Shown in pieces: positions 47,601 to 56,824 of a stretch of DNA of 64,000 nt. Origin of the DNA: Diplolepis rosae. Its lineage: Eukaryota > Arthropoda > Insecta > Hymenoptera > Diplolepididae. Location of the stretch: contig JAPYXD010000466.1 in NCBI GenBank assembly GCA_030998225.1, positions 4,071,001 to 4,135,000 of the forward strand. Reading direction: 5' to 3'. The first letter of the stretch is position 1; the number at the start of each line of letters is the position of its first letter. Both the position numbers and the translations under genes were made by a program. A model generated the notes under the pieces. The model worked only from the letters and a program-made list of their open reading frames with translations. It did no database searches and was not told the DNA's origin.

Positions 47601-50045
47601 AATTTTTAACTTTTTAGGTTGAGGTTTGGTGGAAAAGTAGCAGACTTTATGCTCTTCAAATATATAAAAAAACGGACACTTTGAGATAATACGTTTTCGC
47701 GCTATTGACACTTTAATTTATTCAATGCGTTAATTGTAAAATGTCTGCTTGCCGCAGAGGTGGTCCGATTTTTATTTTGAAAACGGCCTTTAAAAGTATA
47801 AATCAAGCACAACAGGACGTCAATCTTGGTTTTTCGCTAAAATGTTGCAAAGTTCATTAAAAAAAGGCCCAAAAATGACTTCAAACTCCTGAAAGCAGCA
47901 AACTGACAGTGGTGGGGGGAGAAGGCGAGTAGGCTCACTGAATCACTTTACTGCGTTCAGGCGTTTGGAGCCATGTTTGGGACTTTTTTAAATAAACTTT
48001 GGAAAATTTTAGCGAAAAACCAAGATTGACGTCCTGTTGTGCTTGATTTATACTTTTAAAGGCCGTTTTCAAAATAAAAATCGGACCACCTCTGCGGCAA
48101 GCAGACATTTTACAATTAACGCATTGAATAAATTAAAGTGTCAATAGCGCGAAAACGTATTATCTCAAAGTGTCCGTTTTTTTATATATTTGAAGAGCAT
48201 AAAGTCTGCTACTTTTCCACCAAACCTCAACCTAAAAAGTTAAAAATGAACTGAGATATTAATTTGTTTAACAAAAGCTAAATTTCCCGGTTTTTCCGAA
48301 TTTTCTACGCTTCTAATTATCCAATCAGATCAAGCGACGGCTCATTTTGTTGGCAATTCAATTGCCTACAACTTTTCAATTAATGTAATCAAGATTGGAT
48401 AATTACCTTTAATGTTATAAACAAAAAACTAAAAAAGTGCGATTTTTTGGTCTTAAATGTTAATAACAAATTTATAAATCATATTTCGTTGTCCAAAACA
48501 TGATACAATTACTCTATGACCAATCTTTCTTCTGATGGCGCAGTTCGTTTTCTGAAATAAATAATGTCATAACAAATTCCCTATTGCTTGAACTAGCAAG
48601 GCACAACTGCTCTGAAAGCATGAAACTTAGTACTTTTTTAGCATGAAGGGATCCCTGCTTAAAATGTATGATTTTTTCACCAGGATAGCAAGAACGAAAG
48701 CTGCTACAAAAGCATGACTAGTGTTCTTACTATTAAAGTCAGATTTTTTTCTCCGTGTAAATTAGTAAGATTTATTGAATTTTCAGGCATAAGAGGCTAA
48801 AAACTTTTTTATCAGAATATCTAAAATACTTGTAATAGCTTTGGTTCCAATTTGACAGCTAAAAATTAGAAATATTTGTCGATTTTAAATTTAAAGATTA
48901 ATTATTTGAAAACAACACCTAAATTCTAGAAAGCTTAGAGTATAATTATTAAAATCTCTCCGATAATTTAAAAAAACTTATTTTTCTAATTTATAAAAAT
49001 GTACTGTAAAATTTCTCTGACACACAGGTAGAAAAATGAAAAAGTACTGAAATAAAATGTGTAATTGTAAATGAATTGCAATTTGTTTTTTGTCAATTGC
49101 AAGACAAAAATTTAAGGGATTAGGGTCAATTAGAAGGCCAAAAAAAAGACTTTTTTAAAAATTTTGTTTGAAGAATGGTTTATTTATTTTTTGATCAATG
49201 TTTTTTTATTCAAATAATACATGTTTTAAGAACTTACAATAATTTTTCCATCGCAGAATATTAATTTATATCCGAGTTATATGCAATTTTGTCAGGGGCT
49301 AAAAAAAGGCGTTGTTCGGTTCTCACTGCCGCTCAAGACTGGATCATCTCCAATTAAAAATTCTAACAGAATTCATTAGTAAATTGTACTGGCTATTGCT
49401 TGGACAAAGGGTTTTGAAAATTTAGAATTTTTTACAAATATTTTTTACTAAATATTTATATTTTAAAAAAGTCCTTAAAATTCGAAAGCGATCAGTTGAG
49501 TCGTTACGGATATATAGTGGGGATCGACTTTGAAATCGTGGTTAAGAGAAAACCGCGTGTAAAATTTTAGGTATTGTTTACATGTGAACAAATTTTTTTT
49601 TTCTAATGGCAGTCATAGACTCCAGAACCATATAATGAACCTTCTGCCTCATTTGCAGCCTCTGCAGAAGCAATTTTCTGCAAATCGATTTTTTGAAATT
49701 TCGAATTGACCGTAACCCCTTAAAGCATGTCCTTTGCTTTCTAAGCGCTTGAAGCAGACTCAGGACTTAATCCTTATTTATCATTATCTTTGTTTACTCT
49801 TGAGCATCTAATTTGCATGAATTTTTGCATCGTGTATCACATTTCCTTTCCTCGCTAGGAACGCAGAGAAGCAGTTCGTGGCCGAAGCTGACGAAGTCGA
49901 GCCTGGAACCGAGTGGGAACGGATCGCCAAGCTTTGCGATTTTAATCCAAAATCGTCGAAAACCTCTAAAGACGTTTCAAGAATGCGTTCCATTATTTTG
50001 CAGCTTAAGCAAAATCCACCATCACCAACGCCCATTAATTGTTGA
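44616..50045 (+). CDS. Clc: Clathrin light chain
   Basis: Clathrin light chain binds the hub of the clathrin heavy chain and regulates coat assembly and actin coupling at endocytic and Golgi vesicles. Coding exons: 44616-44760, 45205-45303, 45386-45475, 45607-45718 and 49859-50045, all with GT-AG introns. Together they give 633 nt, 210 codons plus TGA, a usual length for insects. The start MDTFGDNF is the first ATG after an acceptor at 44611. Residues about 15-32 hold the conserved DPAAEFLAREQNELAGLE. Exon 3 holds the EEPEKIKKWREEQKTRLEEK coiled-coil segment that contacts the heavy chain. Exon 5 holds PGTEWERIAKLCDFNP and KDVSRMRSI near the C-terminus. Two optional small cassettes lie in the last intron (separate entries). 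AATAAA occurs at 50180. Introns carry foldback elements. Confidence 0.95.
46155..46184 (-). ncRNA. Hammerhead core in Clc intron, intact
   Basis: On the - strand: CUGAAGA (46178-46184), an extra G, stem II GAAGUC/GACUUC with a 5-base loop, GAAAC (46155-46159), then GUC. Flanks UUAUAAUC and GAGUAUUAUAA can form a stem I of about 8 bp with a small internal loop. Stem II differs in sequence from the cores at 24903 and 31110 yet pairs fully, which supports a real helix. Confidence 0.65.
46333..46362 (+). ncRNA. Hammerhead core in Clc intron, degraded
   Basis: This is the mirror of the core at 46155, on the + strand: CUGAAGA at 46333-46339, but GAAAU at 46358-46362 and a mismatch in stem II (GAUGUC against GACUUC). 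It is probably weak or inactive. Confidence 0.5.
46716..46727 (+). CDS. Clc: Candidate 12-nt Clc microexon
   Basis: 'cttcctag' precedes and 'gtaagt' follows a 12-base segment, ggagtctgccaa. Upstream exon 45607-45718 ends in phase 2 (AAC AG), so inclusion keeps the frame and reads N-R-E-S-A-K before the last exon. Skipping also keeps the frame. It lies outside the foldback that follows. Splice signals are strong, but a 12-base match can occur by chance, so expression data must decide. Confidence 0.5.
46873..48763. mobile_element. 1.9-kb foldback in the last Clc intron
   Basis: The ends carry 'acacggagaaaaaa' at the left and its complement near 48745-48760. The main inner arms 47255-47880 and 47960-48597 match closely, and an outer zone at 46890-47250 matches more weakly. 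A second small inverted pair ('aagaaactcatcttatttcagtatgag' at 47078 and its complement at 47173-47205) lies in the left outer zone only. The left arm includes the 27-nt cassette candidate. ACACGGAGAAAA-like ends are common among non-autonomous insect DNA transposons. Confidence 0.7.
47298..47324 (+). CDS. Clc: Candidate 27-nt Clc cassette exon inside a foldback arm
   Basis: 'attttag' precedes and 'gttggt' follows a 27-base segment. It joins in frame either to the 45607 exon (N-R-K-R-T-A-P-S-E-E-R-N-A) or to the 12-nt cassette (A-K-K-R-T-A-P-S-E-E-R). It therefore adds nine residues without disturbing the last exon. The mirror arm near 48525-48555 has the same segment with an acceptor-like 'tttcag' but 'attggt' in place of the donor, so only the left-arm copy could be spliced. 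Whether a transposon arm was exonised or a host exon was duplicated is open. Confidence 0.45.
48764..49858. other. Remainder of the last Clc intron
   Basis: No gene or clear repeat is seen before the acceptor 'cctcgctag' at 49850-49858. Confidence 0.55.
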
Positions 50046-50550
50046 GATCACAATTTTGCGTTTTCTCTGATTTTGAAAAATTTTAGAAAAAAAATATGTT
50101 TTTGTATCTGAATTAGAAATTTTACTTTTTAAAATAGGTTCTTCTATTAATTATCACCGTCATAACTAGTATACTTGATAATAAATATCATGTTCTTCGA
50201 AAAATTGTATTGTTATTTTATTCTACCAATTCGTAGATTACCGAAATTAGGTAGAATATTCTTTTGTTTTTTTGAGTCTAGGAAACTTTTGCCGAATCTC
50301 AGTGCATATAAATCTGATAGTTGGTTCTACCCATTGTTCAAAATGATTAGCAATAAATAATTTTGAAAAGCATAGAACTTTGTCTTCATTATACATTTTA
50401 AAGAATAATACTGTATACGTATGGCAATAAAAAGTTGTTAATAATCAATTATAAATTGAAAAAAGAATATTTCAGAACAATATAAGTCCACGGATCAATC
50501 AGACCACGTGACGTCAGTGATTGCAATTAAGGCTTTGGATTCCATAACCG

Positions 50551-51715
50551 ACGGAGCGCGTGGCCTAGTACGCAAAAGAGGGGATACCGCAATGCGCGAA
50601 ATTTTTTTTTCATTTAAATAAAAAATTTGGAAAATGATCCAAAAAACGTGGCGGTACGTATTAAATGTCATTCGACATATTTTGTCTTCCCATTCGAATA
50701 ACAATTAAATAACATTATCAACATCATAATTCTATTATATTTTATTCATATAATTTTGATCTGTCAAATGAAATGTTTTTAATAATAGGTTGGTTGTCTT
50801 CCATTTTCACGAACATTTCGGGTATTTATCTTACAAAATGTATTAGTCCTAAAAAAATTCGACAAAGTTTGAGCTCATGTTCAATATGTATCTACCAAAC
50901 CTGTAATAACGATTATTTTGACGTATATTTAACGATAAGTGATCAAACTTTGTTATATTATTGCAAATATAAAGTGTATATATATATAATTTCTTCCCAT
51001 TCGTCTAGAGTGTTTCTAAATAATTTTTACAGAATAGATATAAATAAAGAAAACGAATTGGCAAAAATGATGTTGCAACTCTGTCGAATCGCGTGCTCTC
51101 GGCATAAGTGCATCTCTTTTTCTCCGCGTTCGATCGATTTATCTCCTGACGGTATCGGTGCGCTTGAACTGAATTAAATAAAATTCCCATCCTGATCGCA
51201 GTTTTCGATTAAAAAATCTCAAAATATATTTAAAAACTGCCTGAGAGCCTGTTGAATAACTTTCTCGCTGAAAGTTCTCTCAACGCTAAACTTCCTCGCA
51301 TACTTTTTTTCTTTGAAGATGAAAAATGAGATTTTTGCCAGCCGCAACTGTTATAATAAAAAATATTAACAAATTGAGAATTTTGTTATGTTGAACATAA
51401 CCATCTGAACCTCTAGGGTTTTTTGAGTCTGTTGATAAAATTTCAGACTACTCCGGACAAATTTGTACGAAAAACAGCGAGTTGATTGTAAAAAATCGAT
51501 TGATTTCGTACCTTAAAAAAATACGGTTTTCTTCGATTATAAAAAAAACTAGAGTTCTGACACAAAAATTTATGTAAGAAAAAATATGTAGAATGACATT
51601 TAACTTACTGCCACGTTTTTTTGATAATTTTTCCGAATTTTTTATTTAAATTAAAAAAAAAGTTCGCGCATTGCGGTATCCCCTCTTTTGTCTACTAGGC
51701 CACGCGCTCCGTCTT
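50551..51715. mobile_element. 1.16-kb element with ~120-bp inverted ends
   Basis: 'acggagcgcgtggcctagta' at the left is mirrored by 'ctaggccacgcgctccgt' at the right. The match continues for about 120 bases through 'gataccgcaatgcgcgaa'. No transposase is visible, and the 134-codon frame inside (50773-51177, +) has no recognisable domain. I could not find a convincing target duplication. It lies between Clc and the lyase gene. Confidence 0.7.
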
Positions 51716-52678
51716 ATGTAAGGTTATTCAAAAATTAATCACTAAAATAGGAATTAATTAATGAAATTTATTTTTTTATCAGTGCACTACACTGTGGTTT
51801 CACATAAGCTTAAGAGTAAAATCACTACGTGGAACATTGTATTTTTACTACGTTGGATACATGGATAATTATCGTGCCCACGTTGAACGTGGTAAAATTA
51901 CAAAATTTTTTTTTTTCAGTGTATACTTGATTTTTGCGTTTCATAGGCATTTTGGTTGTCGCGCTTCGTACTCGGTTTTATATTCTTCACAGGCATTCAA
52001 GTTTATTCTTTATGATTTATTATGATAATTCAAGTAAATTTTATAATATTATAATATAATAATAAGTATATAGTTACTTCGATTTTGAGAAATACATTGT
52101 TCTTATCATGACACTTGCGCTTCGCGCTCGATATTCACAATCGAAAAGAAGGGACTGGGACTCGCGATTTAAAGGAAAAAAATAGGATTTTTTATTTATT
52201 TCAATATCATTCTTTCAATTAAAACGAAAAATATGCATCTTATATACAAATGTCTCGATGAAAATTTGTAGATCTTTTTCAAGTAAACAATTTTGCACTT
52301 TATCGTTTTTTCGTATTTCGTATACTTTGACTGGAAATACTATTTTATTATTGATTTTTTTTAAACTTCAAAACACTAAAACTTTTCTAATTTTGGTTTG
52401 ATTGAAAAATTTCACAAAGACAACTTGTAGAGCTGCTTGGCCACTATCAGAAATTAGTATTGAAATCTTCGATTATTTTAAAACATATCTTTATTATTTA
52501 TCTTTACTGCAAATAAAGAAAAGCTCTTGAATATTTTTATTTTACTTTTTGACTGTATAGAGTCTTTTCTGTAGAGGGATCTGGGAATTTTCCTTACGCT
52601 ACTGATACTTTCGTAACGAACCAGTTTTCAAACTTTCAATTCTGAGGATCATACTTCACTACTCCATTTCACTTTCAG
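51716..52678. other. Region upstream of the lyase gene
   Basis: 52105-52340 holds an inverted tail of the GTCT-repeat family ('acacttgcgcttcgcgctcga'). The promoter of the lyase gene should lie between here and 52679, but I see no distinctive element. An acceptor-like 'ttcactttcag' ends at 52678, so a further non-coding exon may lie upstream. Confidence 0.4.
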
Positions 52679-52701
52679 AACAAGTCTCGAAAGGTCTAAA
52701 G

Positions 52702-53961
52702 ATGCTGGTAAATACCATCAATTTTTTTGTTTTATTTTCAAAAATATTATTTCATATTTTAAAATTCTGATAATTCATTTTAAAAGCGATGTATAAAACC
52801 ATAGATTTCATCGTATCAAGACTTTAATTTCTCAATCAAATTTGTCCTGGAATTGAGTTCTTTAAGTGAAACTTCAAGCCTCCACATTTTAAGCGAAACG
52901 TACTATTCAAAATATGACTATCATTAAAATAAAAATTAATGTATTTTCAATAATATAAAATTTAAAAAATATCCTCAACTGATTCACTCTTCTAATTTTT
53001 GGAAATACTAGTTATATTATTAGAAATTACTGAAATTAATAATGAATAGTTTTACGTTTAAATATTTTCAGATGGAACAATTCATTCTACAAGGCATAAT
53101 TGTCGCGACATTGACACCATTTAATCATAATGAGTAATTTAGATTGCATAAAAATTATACTTCAATTGATTTTATATTCTAAAGAGAGACTTTATTATCA
53201 CAGATTGATTGTGACTTATTTTTCAGCACACTTTCACTAAATTTGACAATAATCCCAGATTATGCAAATTATCTCGCAAAGAAAGGAGTTGCTGGTGTTC
53301 TCAGTGAGTAATAATAAATTATACTTGTAACTAAATACATCACCCTTTGAATTATATCATTCAAATTTTAATATGATAAGCATTTCACGAGGTATTTCAT
53401 AGTTTATGAATTAATTTTTTTTATTGAAGTTTAGTTAATTTTTTAAAATTCAATTACTTGTCATTTACTGATGTTGATAATTTATTTGATTTTTGGTTAA
53501 TAATTCATTCAGCTATGATAGTTGTTGTACTAAATAGTACTTTGTTGTACTTGATAGTTGTACAACTAAATTAGTTGAAGTTTTTCCAACAATGTAAGCG
53601 CAAAATCTTCTACATTTTTTTAAAATTAAGAAATTCGATAAATTTTTTCAATATAATAAGAAAAATATCCACCGGATTTAAACGTTCAAAAATTTTTTAT
53701 ATTGTTTTAAATAATAGTTTTGTTTTTCTAAAAATTATTATTATTATGATTTAGGTATTGTTTGATTTTAATAGCATTCAATTAGAAAAAATAACTCAAA
53801 CTTTTCTTTAAATAGTTGGTGCTACAACTGGAGAAGGGCAAGCTTTATCTGTTCCAGAAAGAAAAGCCCTAACTGAGGAGTGGGTAAAAGCTGTAAATTC
53901 GACGAAACTACATCTAATGGTTCACATTGGAGGAGCACCTCTTCCTGATGTTTTAGAATTG
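52702..53961 (+). CDS. Npl: N-acetylneuraminate lyase, 5' exons only
   Basis: N-acetylneuraminate lyase splits sialic acid into N-acetylmannosamine and pyruvate in the cytosol. It is a class I aldolase of the DapA/NAL TIM-barrel family. Exons: 52679-52707 (5' UTR and Met-Leu), 53072-53133, 53227-53303 and 53816-53961. All introns are GT-AG and phases agree (0, 2, 1, ending at phase 0). If the first exon is not used, the ATG at 53072 gives the same frame. Residues include IIVATLTPFN, then the substrate-carboxylate loop GATTGEG, and VHIGGAPLPDVLEL, all typical. About the first third of a 300-residue enzyme is present. The catalytic Tyr and Schiff-base Lys would be in later exons, which I cannot find before the window end. 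The 8-kb LTR element starts 530 bases downstream. Confidence 0.85.
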
Positions 53962-54159
53962 GTCTGTTCTTAAATTATTTAACTTTATACAATTTTTTAC
54001 TAAACGGAGAAGAAATGTGTGTGGCTTCCTTCTCCAGGTAAAAATAATTAGGCCAAATTTTGAGTTGAAATCCAGACGAAATTTCGAGTGGATTCCTCGC
54101 GAATTTCGGTCCAAATTTACCTGAATTCAAGCTTTAAGGGCATGTGATACTTTAAAAAA

Positions 54160-54480
54160 ATAGAAAGTTCATCAGAACAATTTAGTCAAGTTTATACATT
54201 TTTGTGTCCAAAATATATAAAATTTTGTTATAAAAATTTGGGAAATGTTAGAGAAGATAAAAACGTATGTAAATGGACTACTTTTGGTTTTAATCATGAA
54301 AAAAAAATTTCGGTATATTTTGCTAAAATTGAACATTTTTTTCATTTTTGAAACCAAAAGTAATCTATCTACGTCCGTTTTTATCTTGTGTACAATTTCC
54401 CAATTTTTGAAACCTAAATTTCATATTGTTTGGACACAAACATATAGAAACCTAAAATCAATAAAATTTTCTAATTTCCT
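54160..54480. repeat. Imperfect palindrome next to the LTR element
   Basis: 'tcaagtttatacatttttgtgtcc' is mirrored by 'ggacacaaacatatagaaac', with the centre near 54320. It ends just left of the LTR insertion. Frames read from it are not genes. Confidence 0.6.
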
Positions 54481-54489
54481 AATGTAATG

Positions 54490-55557
54490 TGTGACGTCCT
54501 GTCACTTACCTTCTACTATTATAATTAAATTTCCCCGTTTTGTTCGCTTCAGAAATCGGAAGGATTTCTTAATCGAAACAAGGGTTAGGGATAGCCAACA
54601 ATAAATAATTAATCAAATAAATTTTACAATTATTAACCGTTTATTAAACAATCTACATAAATGAGAGAGAGAGAGAGAGATAATATTCATTTTTAACTTC
54701 AAATGGGGACTTACTCCTTTAATTTATTTTATTTCACCTGGATCTATGAAACTGGAACCACTAAACTGGTAACACTGGAACTTGTACCACTGGAACTTTT
54801 GTACCACTGGAACTTCCTTCTAATAAATGAAGACATTGATATCCAATTGATCCGCCGTTTTTACTTGAGGACGAACATACCGAAGAAACGATTCACTAAG
54901 TTGACTGTTGAACTCTCCAATTTATTCTTAAGGGGAAGACTGTTATGTATTGGGGAGGACACTTGATGATACCGCTTCCGATCTTAACCCGACGAGAACT
55001 GAAGAAAAACTGACGACGAACTAACTTTTTGCGGATTCTCAGTCCCTTTTATGGGCAATTTTCGGTCGATTGTGATCCTGGTCGCCATTTTTCAATCGAT
55101 AGTTGGTTTGCCCTGGATATTTTTACCAACCTCTGGTTGACCCTTCCTCGACCTTCGCACGTGGCTGATCTGCTTGGCTTTTTCGCATATTGAAGAAGAA
55201 AAAGGGGAAGAATATATTCGAATAGTTTTTCTCCTCTGGTTTCCCCGAAGTTCCTTCTTTTCAAGGCAACTAGACTTTTAATTTCCCTGTCTTGCTCCCC
55301 CGGTCGATATTCTTGTTTACTCAGCGCATTCCGATGGGGTTTCCTCGTTCACACCTTTGTAAGGGTTTCGACGATTCATTCATAACCGTTGTCTATTTAT
55401 AAACTTACTATCTCTCTCTCCCTATTACAATCATAGTACTCTACATTTTATTTCGTATCATTAATACCTTCCAAAACATATCGTTTATGCATGTTTTATT
55501 GCGAATAAAATTATGATATTATTAGTAAATAAATGTTAATGGTCACAGGACGTGACA
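54490..55557 (-). repeat. 3' LTR, 1068 bp
   Basis: In + strand orientation it runs TGTGACGTCCTGTCAC to GGACGTGACA, with inverted ends. It includes a (GA)n run at 54663-54681. It contains 127 bases (about 55073-55200) that are missing from the 5' LTR. The 87-codon frame at 54703 also occurs in the other LTR and is a by-product. Confidence 0.9.
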
Positions 55558-55569
55558 CCTCCCCCCTTT
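55558..55569 (-). promoter_or_regulatory. Polypurine tract
   Basis: On the - strand AAAGGGGGGAGG directly abuts the TG of the 3' LTR. This is the expected position and composition of the plus-strand primer for reverse transcription. Confidence 0.85.
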
Positions 55570-55877
55570 AGTTTGGACATGGGGATGAAATGACCATGTA
55601 CAAACTTTCGCAGATATTGAGGTTCTTCGTTTTTCTTACAGAATTGTGATACATTTCAATTATCATTGTTACTGTTCATGATACATATAATTATTTAATC
55701 GGTTAATAATCGTGTTCCCATTAATACTTTAACTTGATTACAACACTCAATAATAGTTCCATAGAAGCAGTCATCATTTGCAATGTGATTTGAAATAGTG
55801 AATGTTCATTAATAGAATTTCGTTTTCCTTTTTATATAATCACACACATTATTTTGTAAACTCTAGAAATGTTTCAA

Positions 55878-56824
55878 TTAAACATTTAGTTTGTTCGTGA
55901 AGCACTGACATACATCTGCATATCTTTCAATTAAATTTTCAACATGTTGTTTTTCTTCTTTGTTCAAATGATCTAATCTTAATAATTCTTTAATTGCGTT
56001 TTCTCGATTTTTATTTGAAATATTGAATAATTGTTGATAATCATTTGTCTGAGTAATTAAATCATTAAAAATTTGTTGCGAAAAATTAAATTTTTCATTT
56101 CCTAAATTAAATTTTCTGTCATTCTGATTTATTGTTTTCTCATGTATTGATAGTTCTTCAAAGTCTATCAATTCAATAGTTGGTATAGTTAATCTTTGAG
56201 GTTGTGTATTTGTATTGAATATTTTCAGGTACGCTTTATTGTTATTATTAGAAACAATTGCATTTCCTAAATAAACTCCATTGCATAAGTGTAATTGTGG
56301 AATAAATCCCTGTTTTTGTTCACTGTTTTTAATTCTCACATAAAAATCTGAAACTGTTCTTGCTGGTACCAATATAGTTTCTTGCATTTCAAATGGGTAA
56401 ATTTTATCATTTATTTCAAGTTGTTTCTCTGCATAATTAATTTTTGCATTGTTGTTTCTGAAAAATTCTGTACCTAGTATACCATCATGTTCGATAGGTA
56501 CTTCGTTCGGTATTATGTTGAGGGTGGTCAGGTAGCCGAAAATATCGATTGTTATTTGGCCAAGTGTAAATACAGGATGTTCATTTATGCCTGTTAGTTT
56601 TAGGCATTCGTATTTATTTATTTTTACGTTTGTTTTGACTGCTTGTTGTTTGATTAAATTTGATCGGGCTCCTGTATCTATCATCATGTGTATAGGATTT
56701 TTCAATCCTTCAGCTGATAGAATTATATGAGGAATTGTATTACTTGTATTCAAATTGATTTTTTCAGTTTTATTTTTAATCAAATTAGGTGCGAATATTT
56801 GTTCGTTTAAGCCCTCCTTTGTGC
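55878..56824 (-). CDS. Retroelement aspartic protease, ends before RT
   Basis: The open frame extends about 301 codons from 56783, with an in-frame extension upstream to about 56824. It overlaps the end of gag in the -1 frame, which suggests production by a -1 ribosomal frameshift; there is no good ATG. The active-site motif MIDTGAR (D near residue 36) and the flap-side DGILGTEFF (about 100-107) mark a retropepsin. The C-terminal part, HLNKEEKQHVENLIERYADV, is what normally leads into Ty3/gypsy reverse transcriptase. The frame then ends, with no RT motif before the polypurine tract 310 bases later. So polymerase and integrase have been lost cleanly. Confidence 0.85.

Noticed and set aside
50773..51177. 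134-codon frame between Clc and the lyase gene
   Set aside because: It is the interior of an inverted-end element with AT-rich composition and no domain. Stretches of Ile, Ser and Tyr reflect base composition.
54703..54966. 87-codon frame MGTYSFNLFYF..., also at 61850-62113
   Set aside because: It lies inside both LTRs, antisense to the element, and is present twice only because the LTRs are copies.
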